Source of the DNA: GCA-2687025 sp964473525
GTDB lineage: Bacteria > Poribacteria > WGA-4E > GCA-2687025
DNA: 64,000 bases
Assembly: GCA_964473525.1 (NCBI GenBank)
Contig: CAYYPK010000017.1
Coordinates: forward strand, 62,001 to 126,000
Direction of reading: 5' to 3'
Below are positions 16,379 to 24,138 of the stretch, one piece after another; within the stretch, counting starts at the first letter, position 1, and every line of letters starts with the position of its first letter. The notes beneath the pieces were generated by a model. It was given only the letters and a program-made list of their open reading frames with translations, was not told the DNA's origin and did no database searches. The position numbers were made by a program, and so were the translations under genes.

Positions 16379-17653
16379 CTAGCGAAACAGGTCGGAGTAC
16401 GGCGTGGGGTCCGCGAACATGCCCCCGCTCTGCTCGTAGAACTCATCGTCTAAGACGAAGGCTCCGCAGTCGGGTTTCAGCCACGAGGCGCGCGCGTGAG
16501 GGACCTCATCCAGGAGGCGCGGCCACGTGGCGTAATTCTGCGCGCCGTTGGTCTCCATCATGCCGGAGCGAACGCCTGGAAACACCGGTAGACGCGCAGC
16601 CATGACCTTGTTCCAGTCCACCAACCAAGGCACGCACGCGTTGTCTGCGACAAAGGGAATCGCGCCTACTCCAGTAGTAGCCTCGACCATGCGGAACGCC
16701 ATGGACAGCGTCTTGCCAGCAGGCTTGATCGCCATCGCGCCGTAGCCCTGCTGCGCGCGCGCCACAACGTCGTCGGGACTGTGCAGGCTCTCGTCCGCGG
16801 CGAAGGTGGCGGGCAGGTCGCTCACGTCGATGTCGGCCTCCTCCTCGAACGGCTCCTCCACGAGGATGACGCGGTCGAGCATGTCGAGGCGTGCAGCGTG
16901 GTCCAGCAGGCGCCGCATGCTGTCCTTCTTGGTGTAGCGACCGTTCGCGTCGAGGTAATACACCGGGTGGCCGCACACGGTCATCTCAGAATCATACCCA
17001 CGCGCGATGTCGTGCAGCTGGGTGAGCCACTCCTTGTCCTTTGCCACCATCTCCGCCTCGTCGCCGGGATGGCCGACCTTGATCTTGAGGACGTAGACGC
17101 CTGCGTCCAGCAGCGCGCGCACGCTGTCCATGGGAAGCGTGTAGCCGATCGCTGGGACGGCGGCGACGCGTTCGCGGCGTTGAGACAGATGTGGTCTGTA
17201 CATTTCGGGCGTTAGATCGTCGAACGACGCGATGCCACGTCCTCGCGCGTGCAGCATCCAGAGCGCGTTGTCGAGAGCCACGAGCGAATTGAGCGTGAAC
17301 GTCCGGCGCAGGTTGGGGGCGCCAGTGACGACTCTGGCGTAGTCGTCTACATGCGGGAGGATGGCTTCGAAGATGTCCTGTGGATGGGTGGCTTCGCACT
17401 CCCGAGCGAGGCGCACGCCCCGCTCGAGGATGGCAAGCATGAGGACGTTCCCGCCGGTCTCCGTGTGCGCCTTGAAGACGTCGGGGTCCGACCAGAGCGG
17501 CGCGAACCCGCCGACGCCAAACGCCTCGACCCCGTCAGCATCGCAGAGCCGCACGACAGCATTCCACTTCTCGTGGAATGCCGATCCCTTGAAGCCGAAA
17601 GGACGCGCGAACGGCTCGCGCTGTATCTCTAGGTCGGCGGTCTGGATTCGCAT
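16379..17653 (-). CDS. Enolase-superfamily (MR/MLE-type) enzyme
   Basis: The 424-residue product has the enolase-superfamily catalytic set: Lys190-Ile-Lys192 at the end of strand 2, Asp235 (YYLDANGRY), Glu266/267 (LVEEPFE), Asp287-Glu288 (FAADESLHS) and Lys310 (MAIKPAGK). These place three metal ligands and two catalytic lysines around a bound Mg2+, as in muconate-lactonising and dipeptide-epimerase-like members. It should abstract an alpha proton from a carboxylate substrate, perhaps a sugar acid; the subfamily is unclear. The neighbours (DUF1330, PhyH, pyrB) do not define a pathway. It starts with ATG at 17653. Confidence 0.8.
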   Translation of the reverse strand: MRIQTADLEIQREPFARPFGFKGSAFHEKWNAVVRLCDADGVEAFGVGGFAPLWSDPDVFKAHTETGGNVLMLAILERGVRLARECEATHPQDIFEAILPHVDDYARVVTGAPNLRRTFTLNSLVALDNALWMLHARGRGIASFDDLTPEMYRPHLSQRRERVAAVPAIGYTLPMDSVRALLDAGVYVLKIKVGHPGDEAEMVAKDKEWLTQLHDIARGYDSEMTVCGHPVYYLDANGRYTKKDSMRRLLDHAARLDMLDRVILVEEPFEEEADIDVSDLPATFAADESLHSPDDVVARAQQGYGAMAIKPAGKTLSMAFRMVEATTGVGAIPFVADNACVPWLVDWNKVMAARLPVFPGVRSGMMETNGAQNYATWPRLLDEVPHARASWLKPDCGAFVLDDEFYEQSGGMFADPTPYSDLFR

Positions 17654-17716
17654 TCGCGTGCTCGGCCGAGAGGGAGTGACGGTCGCCGCCCCATGGGGGG
17701 GCCACCGCGGCGCCGC

Positions 17717-18007
17717 TTAGCCAGCGGCCTCGTAGAGTGTGAAGACGCCTTCGGAGGCGGCCTGCCTGAGGGGCACGGCCTCCTGGTACGCCGGTGAGTT
17801 GTACCACTCCAGCGCTGCCTCACGATCGGGGAACTCGACGACGACACACACCGGATGCTCGCTCTTGCCCTCAAGGTCGTCGGTCACCTGCCCGCGGAAC
17901 ACCAGCTTGCCTTCGGTGCCCTGTAGACTCGCCTGGGCCTTCTCCCCGTAAGGCCCCATCGCCGCCATGTCAGTGATCGTAAGACGCACTACGAAGAATG
18001 CCGCCAC
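17717..18007 (-). CDS. DUF1330-family small protein
   Basis: The 96-residue product has the dimeric alpha-beta barrel pattern of DUF1330: AFFVVRLTITDMAAMGPYGEKA, then a strand VCVVVEFPDREAALEWYNSPAYQE. The WYNSPAYQ motif is characteristic. Members are small ferredoxin-fold proteins of unknown catalytic role, often next to catabolic enzymes. The GTG start at 18007 is supported by GAGGAG upstream. It lies between the PhyH and enolase-superfamily genes, all on the same strand, and may share a transcript with them. Confidence 0.7.
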   Translation of the reverse strand: MAAFFVVRLTITDMAAMGPYGEKAQASLQGTEGKLVFRGQVTDDLEGKSEHPVCVVVEFPDREAALEWYNSPAYQEAVPLRQAASEGVFTLYEAAG

Positions 18008-18095
18008 GTTAGGCTCCTCGGTTGCTGTGTGGGCGATGGCGCCGGCGGCGCCCCGCTAGAGAGTACTCGAAGTCGCTCCGGCGACGCCAATCGAG

Positions 18096-18887
18096 TCATG
18101 ATGTCGGCAGGCCGCCGCGGTCCATGACGATGCGCTTGACGTCCTTGTAGCCAGCGCGTTCCGTGAGTTCTCTCGTGTCCGCGTCGAGCCGCGACAGAAC
18201 CGCGTCGGGGAGGGATCCGCCGCCCGGGTGGAACTGCGGCTGGTATCGCAGCACGAGGAGTCGACGAAGCCTGTCTTTCGGCTGCCATCGCAGCGTCCCG
18301 TGCGTGAGGCGCTCCGAGATGATGGCGACATCCCCAGCGCGCGGAGTTACGTTGATGATGCCAGCGGGCAGATCGTCCAGCGTTTCGAATGTCGTCGCGC
18401 CGAACGCGTCGGCGGGGCGGTCGAATTCCGCCTTGTGCGAGCCCGGAACGACAAGCAGTCCACCATCGCCCGCAAAGACATCGTCGAAGTAGGGGAAGAC
18501 GACGATTTGGTCGGCGAAAACGCGCCCATCTCGGACGCCGTAATGCGGGACGGACCAGTGGTAGTCGTCGCGCGCGCAGTGCAACCCGAGCGGCTCCGTG
18601 TCGATCTGGAGGGTGCCACTCACGAGACGCGGCCGCCCGTCGAGAAGTTCGTTTACGATGGGCCAGATGGCTGGATGCAACGCGAATCGCTCCAGCGCCT
18701 TGTCGAACGCAAAGCCGTGGACGTGTCGGCGACCGTCGCCGCCGAACCCCCCGGGTAGATCGTCCGTTGGCGTGTCGATGTAGCGTTGCGCCGCTTCCCG
18801 CGCCGCGGCCAGTTCGGCGCCCCCAAAGGCGCCCGGGATGTGCAGATACCCCAGGGTGTCGAACAGGTACCGTTGCCGGTCGGTCAT
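18096..18887 (-). CDS. Phytanoyl-CoA dioxygenase family protein, variant iron site
   Basis: The 263-residue product has the PhyH double-stranded beta-helix layout: DTLGYLHIPGAF at the start, GDGGLLVVPGSHKAEF (about 139-154) and a distal His195 in RLTHGTLRW, then RRLLVLRYQP. The first iron-binding motif is unusual: where relatives have His-x-Asp this protein reads HCARDDYHW (His103), so the acidic ligand is not in its normal place. It may use another acid, or may not bind iron in the normal way. The ATG has AGGAG upstream. It is first in a leftward group with DUF1330, the enolase-superfamily gene and pyrB. Confidence 0.75.
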   Translation of the reverse strand: MTDRQRYLFDTLGYLHIPGAFGGAELAAAREAAQRYIDTPTDDLPGGFGGDGRRHVHGFAFDKALERFALHPAIWPIVNELLDGRPRLVSGTLQIDTEPLGLHCARDDYHWSVPHYGVRDGRVFADQIVVFPYFDDVFAGDGGLLVVPGSHKAEFDRPADAFGATTFETLDDLPAGIINVTPRAGDVAIISERLTHGTLRWQPKDRLRRLLVLRYQPQFHPGGGSLPDAVLSRLDADTRELTERAGYKDVKRIVMDRGGLPTS

Positions 18888-19036
18888 GCTTTGCTCCTGG
18901 CGCGGTCGCCGTCTACGAACCGTCGGGACACGGCTAGCGAGTCAGTATCCCACAGGGCAGTCATCGGCGCAGCCGCGCGCGCCCGCTGGAACGCGTCGAA
19001 GTGTCGAGACGCCCCGAAGCCGCGGGCCTCCGGCAT
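18884..19036 (-). CDS. Doubtful 50-residue ORF overlapping the PhyH start
   Basis: A short frame starts at an ATG (19036) and ends with a TGA that overlaps the ATG of the PhyH gene (ATGA), an arrangement seen for coupled genes. The product, beginning MPEARGFGASRHFDAFQRAR, has no recognisable motif. A second open stretch just upstream (19039-19137, MAAGYTVFREADDPRTAAPV...) reads plausibly like protein but lacks a convincing start. Together they may be pieces of a decayed gene, or chance. No other content was recognised in 18888-19201. Confidence 0.25.
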   Translation of the reverse strand: MPEARGFGASRHFDAFQRARAAAPMTALWDTDSLAVSRRFVDGDRARSKA

Positions 19037-19201
19037 GTTCACGTCGAGCTAGCGGGTGTCGGGAGGAACTCGCGGCACACGGGGGCCGCCGTACGTGGGT
19101 CGTCCGCCTCGCGGAAGACGGTGTATCCCGCAGCCATGAGCGCGCCCGCGGCGTGGGTGTTCCGCGGATCGTCGTCTACGTTCTGCGGCAGGCGGACGAG
19201 A

Positions 19202-19906
19202 TCACTCGGCTGTGAATTCGAAGGCGATCACGGGCGCGAACGTGGGATCGAGCACGTAGTCCAGGTGGACAACCACGTCGTACGTGACGCCACTGATGAA
19301 CGGATGAGCAGGCTCGGGCTCCAGGATGAGCATCGGATCCTCAGACCGGGTCGCTGGATCCCACGAGGATCCGTCAGATCCGGTGATGCGCGCCCGCGTA
19401 ACGTCGATCACAGGTATCAGGAGGGCGTCGCCCACGGGGCCGCCCACGTATATCTGGATGCCGCCTTCAATGACCCCGGGGCGAGCGACGCCGTTGCCGG
19501 ACCACACCAACACCGGCGTGTGCCGCGGCCGGTCCTCCTCAATGGGCTTGATCGGATCGTATTCCAGCTCCAAGACTCCGCCGACGCCCCATGTGAGGAT
19601 CGTAGGCGAGCGCTCCAGAATGAACGCCCGCGTCGCGCCCCTCGCGGCGAGCTCGTACAGCGGCGGATCACCTGCGTAGTCGAGTGTCACTTCGCCGGGG
19701 TCACGATCGAAGACCACGCGCACCTCCGTGCCGTATCGGAAAGCAGGCTTGCCAGTGTCGAGGTGCGTGACGTGTAGCACCCGCGCCAAGGGGCCAGTGG
19801 GCGCGGTCACGTCGTCACTGGCTCCGCACGCCGCGGACAAGGCGAGCCCAACCAATACGAGGAAGGCTGCCGCTAGCCGCGGCGTGTGAACGAGGAGGAC
19901 GCCCAC
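19202..19906 (-). CDS. Lipoprotein, paralogue of the upstream gene
   Basis: The 234-residue product starts with a signal peptide and lipobox (LALSAAC, Cys27). The mature part is beta-rich and shares a core with the adjacent upstream protein: FRYGTEVRVVFDRDPGEVTL, a short loop, then ERSPTILTW and GGVLELEYDPIKP. The function is unknown; the pattern suggests an Ig-like domain. The GTG start has AGGAG upstream. It follows its paralogue by only 15 bases, so this is a tandem duplication in one operon. No catalytic motif is visible. Confidence 0.65.
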   Translation of the reverse strand: MGVLLVHTPRLAAAFLVLVGLALSAACGASDDVTAPTGPLARVLHVTHLDTGKPAFRYGTEVRVVFDRDPGEVTLDYAGDPPLYELAARGATRAFILERSPTILTWGVGGVLELEYDPIKPIEEDRPRHTPVLVWSGNGVARPGVIEGGIQIYVGGPVGDALLIPVIDVTRARITGSDGSSWDPATRSEDPMLILEPEPAHPFISGVTYDVVVHLDYVLDPTFAPVIAFEFTAE

Positions 19907-19921
19907 CGTGCTGGTCTCCTG

Positions 19922-20629
19922 CTAGTCCTGTATGCGGAACTGGTAGTCGTAGATCCGCGGATCGTCTGGGGCGACGACGAACGTCACCTCCACATGAACG
20001 CGATACGTCTGCGCGCGCTCGTATGGGGCGTCCGGGCGCCGGGCGAGTGAGAAGCCGTACAGCCCCGCGCTGGCCTCTGGCTCCCAAGACTTCCCGTGGG
20101 GACCAGTGATACGCGCGGTGTCCACGCGCAGCCTGGGGATGACGTCCCGACGGTGCGCGCCCGTGTTGAACGTGAAGTGCACGTTCGTCCGCGTATTGAT
20201 GTTGGCGTAGGAGACGTGCTGCGCGTCGAACTTCGGCCACACCTTCGTCAGCGCGGGTACGCGGGGATGCGGCATGATGATGGGGTCGTATTCGAGGAAG
20301 AGCGAGCCGCCGTTGTCCCACCGAAGGACCGTTGGCGACCTCTCCAGGAGGAAACGATGCGTCAGGCCGTCGACGTGCATGGGCGCGATGGGGGTCTGTC
20401 CGCCGTAGTCCAGCGCCACCGTGCCTGGATCCCCGCCAAACGTGACGCTGATCTCCTCGCCGTAGCGAAACCTGCGTTGGTCCGTGTCCAGCACGCTGAC
20501 GACGAACGCGCGGGCGGGGCGCGGGCCCAGCTCGGTGACAACGTCGTCGCGACCCTCGCCGCAGGACGCAAGAACAAGAACGCAAGCTGCGCAGGCCGCT
20601 GTGAATGTCGACGCTCGGGGCCGTCGCAT
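19922..20629 (-). CDS. Lipoprotein, first of a tandem paralogous pair
   Basis: The 235-residue product has a lipobox (VLVLASC, about Cys23). Its core repeats that of the neighbouring lipoprotein: FRYGEEISVTFGGDPGTVAL, FLLERSPTVLRWDNGG and LFLEYDPIIMP. The ATG at 20629 (MRRPRASTFTAA) is preferred over upstream codons because AGGAG lies at the correct distance and the signal peptide starts here. A promoter candidate lies 28-56 bases upstream. The role is unknown; a periplasmic or surface ligand-binding role is possible but unsupported by direct motifs. Confidence 0.65.
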   Translation of the reverse strand: MRRPRASTFTAACAACVLVLASCGEGRDDVVTELGPRPARAFVVSVLDTDQRRFRYGEEISVTFGGDPGTVALDYGGQTPIAPMHVDGLTHRFLLERSPTVLRWDNGGSLFLEYDPIIMPHPRVPALTKVWPKFDAQHVSYANINTRTNVHFTFNTGAHRRDVIPRLRVDTARITGPHGKSWEPEASAGLYGFSLARRPDAPYERAQTYRVHVEVTFVVAPDDPRIYDYQFRIQD

Positions 20630-20656
20630 GGGCGCTACTCTCCTGAGGGTAGACAT

Positions 20657-20685
20657 ATGATAGCCATGGGCGTGCAGACGCGCAA
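20657..20685 (-). promoter_or_regulatory. Promoter candidate for the lipoprotein pair
   Basis: On the minus strand TTGCGC (20685-20680, three of six matches) is followed by 17 bases and TATCAT (20662-20657, five of six matches). Transcription would start near 20650, about 20 bases before the ATG at 20629. The -35 box is weak. The rest of the 274-base gap 20630-20903 shows nothing else recognisable. Confidence 0.4.
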
Positions 20686-20903
20686 CACGGCGCCATCTCA
20701 GGTGGGCGGGCGGCGCGCTGCACTGGCGCATTCCGACCGGCAGAACGCATGCGGACGACTCGTGACCGCGGAAGATTGGATCAGCAGGCGGTTCGTCCGG
20801 CCGTGACGGGCGAACATCGTCGAGTTGTCGAAGGCCGGACCGCGCTTGCGGGCGTGCGCGCGCGGATGCCTAGGCGCGTGGGTCACGCCCCTCACGGGGC
20901 GCG

Positions 20904-21653
20904 TCACCCCACGCCGAGCATGTGGTTCCACATCTCGCGCCGTAGGCCACGTTCCTTGTAGTGGTCCGACTGTCCGCAGGCGATGCCCCTTTGGCCGAGG
21001 ATGTGCGTGTGTTCGCCAACGGTATCGGGGTCGTGGTTCCAGCTAGGCTCCGTCGGGTCGCCGACGCGGTTGAACAGGAACTTCAGCATGTGCCGCGTGC
21101 GGTCGCCCTTGTTGCGTGAGGCGGCGTGCCAGATATCGTAGTGCGCGATAGCGACGGTTCCCGCCTCGCACGTTAGCGCGACCTGATCGCGGAAGTGCGC
21201 GTACGTGGCCATCCGGTCTGTCGGGCAGTTGCGGAAGTGCGTGCCGGGCACGATCATCGTCGGGCCGAGATCGGCGGGCGTGTCCTGCGGGTAGTAGAAG
21301 CCCAGGATGACTCGCGTCTGGTGGTGGCGCCGGTTGACGCCGTCCTGGTGCCAGCCCTGGCTCCGCGTGCCGGGCGGGTTCACGTGGCAGTGCCGGTGGC
21401 CGCTCATCTGGAAGCCTTCGCCGGCGACGCTTGTCAGGGCGCCACGCACGGTCGGATGACCCCAAACATCGTGCAGCTTCGGCACGAGTTCCAGGATGCG
21501 GTCGCCGGGGTTCCCGTCGGCGGTCGCCTTGGTGCACTCGTCGTAGCAGAACTCGTTGAAGCCGTCGGGGAAGTCGGGCTTGAGGACCATGTACCCGTCG
21601 ACGATGAACTTCAGAACCTCGGCATCGCTCAGCAGGTAGTCGCGCTCACACAT
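20904..21653 (-). CDS. Phytanoyl-CoA dioxygenase family oxygenase
   Basis: The 249-residue product is a non-haem Fe(II)/2-oxoglutarate oxygenase of the PhyH family. The iron ligands are visible: His102-x-Asp104 (GWHQDGVNRR) and distal His176 (YDIWHAASRN), followed by Arg-rich RTRHML that should bind 2-oxoglutarate. The middle FYYPQDTPADLGPTMIVPGTH is shared with the PhyH part of the HEAT-repeat fusion at 36815-38170, so the two form one subfamily. The ATG at 21653 has GAGGAAG upstream and overlaps the preceding gene's end by eight bases. Substrate unknown. Confidence 0.85.
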   Translation of the reverse strand: MCERDYLLSDAEVLKFIVDGYMVLKPDFPDGFNEFCYDECTKATADGNPGDRILELVPKLHDVWGHPTVRGALTSVAGEGFQMSGHRHCHVNPPGTRSQGWHQDGVNRRHHQTRVILGFYYPQDTPADLGPTMIVPGTHFRNCPTDRMATYAHFRDQVALTCEAGTVAIAHYDIWHAASRNKGDRTRHMLKFLFNRVGDPTEPSWNHDPDTVGEHTHILGQRGIACGQSDHYKERGLRREMWNHMLGVG

Positions 21654-22038
21654 CGACTTCCTCAATCTTCTGTAAGATGAACTCGTATCCGAGCATGTCG
21701 ATCTCGCGGTCGTCGAAGGCAGCGAGTTGGTCGGGGAAGTGGATCACCTGCCAGCCGTCGATGACCGCGGCCTTCACGGAGCGGTAAGGGATCTCCGGCG
21801 GCTCTGGCGTCAACTCCTCGACGGCTCCTGCGACGGGTTCGTGCAGCGCGAAGGCTACGACCTGCGACTGGATGTTGGGCGTCGCGGCGTGGAGGTAGAG
21901 CAGGCGTTGGCGCTTGGCGCCCGCTCCGCTGACCGCATCCGCCAGCGCGTCAAGGTCGTCCAGGGTGAGCCCACCGTTTCCCAGCTTCGCGCGCGCGGCA
22001 TCAACCCACGCGCGCACGGCGTCAGAAGTCGCTCCCAT
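21646..22038 (-). CDS. Conserved-looking protein of unknown function
   Basis: The 130-residue product has no signal peptide or membrane segment. It has a helical N-terminus (VRAWVDAARAKLGNGGLTLDDLDALADAV), a middle strand (RQRLLYLHAA) and a C-terminal part containing DGWQVIHFPDQLAAFDD and LGYEFILQKIEE. I do not recognise the family. It is tightly placed between two PhyH genes (15 bases after one stop, overlapping the next start by eight bases), which suggests that it works with them, perhaps as a small accessory protein. AAGG precedes the ATG. Confidence 0.6.
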   Translation of the reverse strand: MGATSDAVRAWVDAARAKLGNGGLTLDDLDALADAVSGAGAKRQRLLYLHAATPNIQSQVVAFALHEPVAGAVEELTPEPPEIPYRSVKAAVIDGWQVIHFPDQLAAFDDREIDMLGYEFILQKIEEVDV

Positions 22039-22053
22039 GCGTATGCCTTCGTC

Positions 22054-22938
22054 CTATTGCTCGGTGTAAGACCGGTACCCGCGCACGACCAGTCCACGTT
22101 CTCCGCCCTTCGTCACCTCGGCCGCGCGTTTCTCGGCCTCGGCGCGGTTCGCCGTGGTCGTGGCTCCGATGATCGTGTAATCCTCGACGCTGCGATAGCG
22201 GTTGATGAAGACCGGCCGCCGCGCGTTCGAGTGGTTCTGCTTGGACCCGTGGATCGTCCGGTAATGGAAGAAGATGCCGTCGCCCGCCTCGCCGCAGACG
22301 GGTAGCGCGCGCTCCCAAGGCCACTCGCCGTCGTCCAGACCCAGGTGTGAGAACGTGTCCACGTGCTGCAATTGGCCGAGCTTGTGGGAGCCCGGCACGA
22401 CGTGCAGGGCGCCGTTCTCCAGGTCGGTGTCCACGGCGTAGTTCAGGATGGCGACCGGGCCGTAGTAGCGGTGCTCGAAGTAGGCGGCGTCCTGGTGTAG
22501 GTGCTTCGGATGGCCGCCGACGGGCTCTTTGACGAGGCATTGCCCGCCACCGAACATCTCGACGTTGGGGCCGAGGATCGCCGACACAATGTCGAGCGCG
22601 GTCTCGTCGAGCGCCGATTGCAGGAAGGCTCCGCTCGTGTTGTAGCCGATGGACAGCACCATGATCTGCTTGTCGCGGTCGTACCCTTCCGGCGCGGGAA
22701 TGAAGAGCGTGCCGTCCGGCGTGCGCCATCCTTCGACGATCTTCTCCGCCCGGTCGAGCATGGACAGCGCGCGATCCGCCGCCTCGTTGATGTCACGCTT
22801 CAGTGCGTCCACGTACTGGCGCATCAGTCCCCGTACGACGAGGCAGCCGTGCTCGTCGAAGAGCTCCTTCGCGCGTCCCAGGTCGATGTCGTCGACGGAC
22901 ATTTCGATGTCCGCGACCGTCGGTAGGTCGTTGCCCAA
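22054..22938 (-). CDS. Phytanoyl-CoA dioxygenase family oxygenase
   Basis: The 294-residue product has a complete PhyH iron site: His148-x-Asp150 (KHLHQDAAYF) and distal His230 (YRTIHGSKQNHS), with ENGALHVVPGSHKLG between them and ARRPVFINRYR after. The start chosen is a TTG at 22938, seven bases after a strong GGAGG; an ATG eight codons further upstream would place that site inside the gene and has no ribosome binding site of its own. It is first in a leftward trio with an unknown gene and another PhyH gene. The substrate is not predictable; family members hydroxylate lipids, osmolytes or small metabolites. Confidence 0.85.
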   Translation of the reverse strand: MGNDLPTVADIEMSVDDIDLGRAKELFDEHGCLVVRGLMRQYVDALKRDINEAADRALSMLDRAEKIVEGWRTPDGTLFIPAPEGYDRDKQIMVLSIGYNTSGAFLQSALDETALDIVSAILGPNVEMFGGGQCLVKEPVGGHPKHLHQDAAYFEHRYYGPVAILNYAVDTDLENGALHVVPGSHKLGQLQHVDTFSHLGLDDGEWPWERALPVCGEAGDGIFFHYRTIHGSKQNHSNARRPVFINRYRSVEDYTIIGATTTANRAEAEKRAAEVTKGGERGLVVRGYRSYTEQ

Positions 22939-22989
22939 CTCAGTACCTCCTCGGCGGCGCATCGGTCGCCGCTATCCACGCCCCCACGG

Positions 22990-23032
22990 TCCCTTCCCCC
23001 TTTCATAAAGGGGGAAGGTTAGGATGGGGGTT
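22990..23032 (+). repeat. Dispersed palindromic repeat, copy 1
   Basis: A perfect 12-base inverted repeat (CCTTCCCCCTTT, loop CAT, AAAGGGGGAAGG; stem 22992-23003 and 23007-23018) is followed by TTAGGATGGGGGTTC. The same hairpin and tail recur at four other intergenic places in this window. It lies in the 125-base gap between a PhyH gene and a Gfo/Idh/MocA gene, both read leftwards. Confidence 0.85.
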
Positions 23033-23063
23033 CCGCCACACACGCCGCGTGACCCATTCACCC

Positions 23064-24071
23064 CTACAGCGGGAGGTCCACAGCCTGCCCCGTCGAGGAA
23101 GCGCGGTAGACGGCTTCCATGACTTCCGTCAGGTTGCGCCCGTCCTGGATCGTGATCGTCATGGGCGTGTCGTTGAGGATGGCGCTTACCCACTGATCCA
23201 TGGCGCTGGGCAGGTCCGCGGGCGGGTTCGCGAGGAACGCGTCGCGCGCGTCGTCGTCCAGCTTCCGGGTCAGCAACTGCGTACCGTTGATCCCCTGCAC
23301 GAGCGACCCTTCGGTGCCGTACAACTCCAACGGGGCGGGACCAGACCGATGCACCCACGAGCAGTCCACGACGCCGATGGCGTTGTTGGGGAACTCGAAG
23401 AGCGTGACGCTATTGTCGTCGATGGGGTACGACCCGGAGTGGTTGTTGATGATGCCCGTGATCTTCTTGGGCGAACCACCCATGAGCCAGGGGAGGATGT
23501 CCATCACGTGGCAGCCGAGGTCGAACAGAGCGCCGCCACCCGCGCGGTCGGCATCAGCAAACCACGCGCTCGGGCCAGAGAACCAGCTGTCGAGACCGGC
23601 GGAATGCGCGATGCGCGCGCGCCCGAACGTCAGGTCGCCCAGCAGTCCATCTTCAACCGCTTTCTTGGCGAGCAGGATGCCCGACCGCGACCGCGACGGC
23701 AGCGAGATGATGAACTTCACCCCTGCCTCTTCGACGGCTTCGATGATCGTGTCCGCCTCGGCGACGGTGATCGAGAGCGCCTTCTCGGTGAAGATGTGCT
23801 TACCCGCCTTCGCCGCCGCGATCATCACTCTCGGGTGGTCCGACGTGATGGCGTTCACGATGACGGCGTCGATGTCGTCGCGGGCGAGCAGTTCGTCGAG
23901 GTCTTCATGGAAGTCGAGACCGTGACGCTTGGCGCCTTCGCGGCCGCCGTATTCGTCCTCGTCCCAGACGGCGAGCAGGTCGATGTTCTCATTAGCTATG
24001 GCTTGCTTGGCGTATCCGTCTGCGTGCACGTGCGCGAAGCTAAGCATTGCCGCGCGGACTTTGTCACCCAT
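23064..24071 (-). CDS. Gfo/Idh/MocA-family oxidoreductase
   Basis: The 335-residue product has an N-terminal Rossmann domain and the family's conserved Lys in FTEKALS, followed by a C-terminal domain with GGGALFDLGCHVMDILPWLMGG, where the Gly-rich strand and His/Asp contact the sugar. Members oxidise or reduce sugars or inositols with NAD(P). The N-terminal glycine motif is atypical (MLSFAHVHADGYAK rather than G-x-G-x-x-G), as in some family branches. It starts with ATG at 24071. Substrate unknown; the wider window suggests unusual plant, algal or sponge glycans. Confidence 0.8.
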   Translation of the reverse strand: MGDKVRAAMLSFAHVHADGYAKQAIANENIDLLAVWDEDEYGGREGAKRHGLDFHEDLDELLARDDIDAVIVNAITSDHPRVMIAAAKAGKHIFTEKALSITVAEADTIIEAVEEAGVKFIISLPSRSRSGILLAKKAVEDGLLGDLTFGRARIAHSAGLDSWFSGPSAWFADADRAGGGALFDLGCHVMDILPWLMGGSPKKITGIINNHSGSYPIDDNSVTLFEFPNNAIGVVDCSWVHRSGPAPLELYGTEGSLVQGINGTQLLTRKLDDDARDAFLANPPADLPSAMDQWVSAILNDTPMTITIQDGRNLTEVMEAVYRASSTGQAVDLPL

Positions 24072-24138
24072 GTCGAATGGTCCTGTCTGATGGTGTTACT
24101 GCGGTCACGTTGCGCTCGATTCGAGCCGGGCCGTCTTC

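Noticed and set aside
20641..20903. A gene in the gap upstream of the lipoprotein pair
   Set aside because: Open frames there are short, Arg/Pro-rich and without ribosome binding sites; only a promoter candidate is supported.
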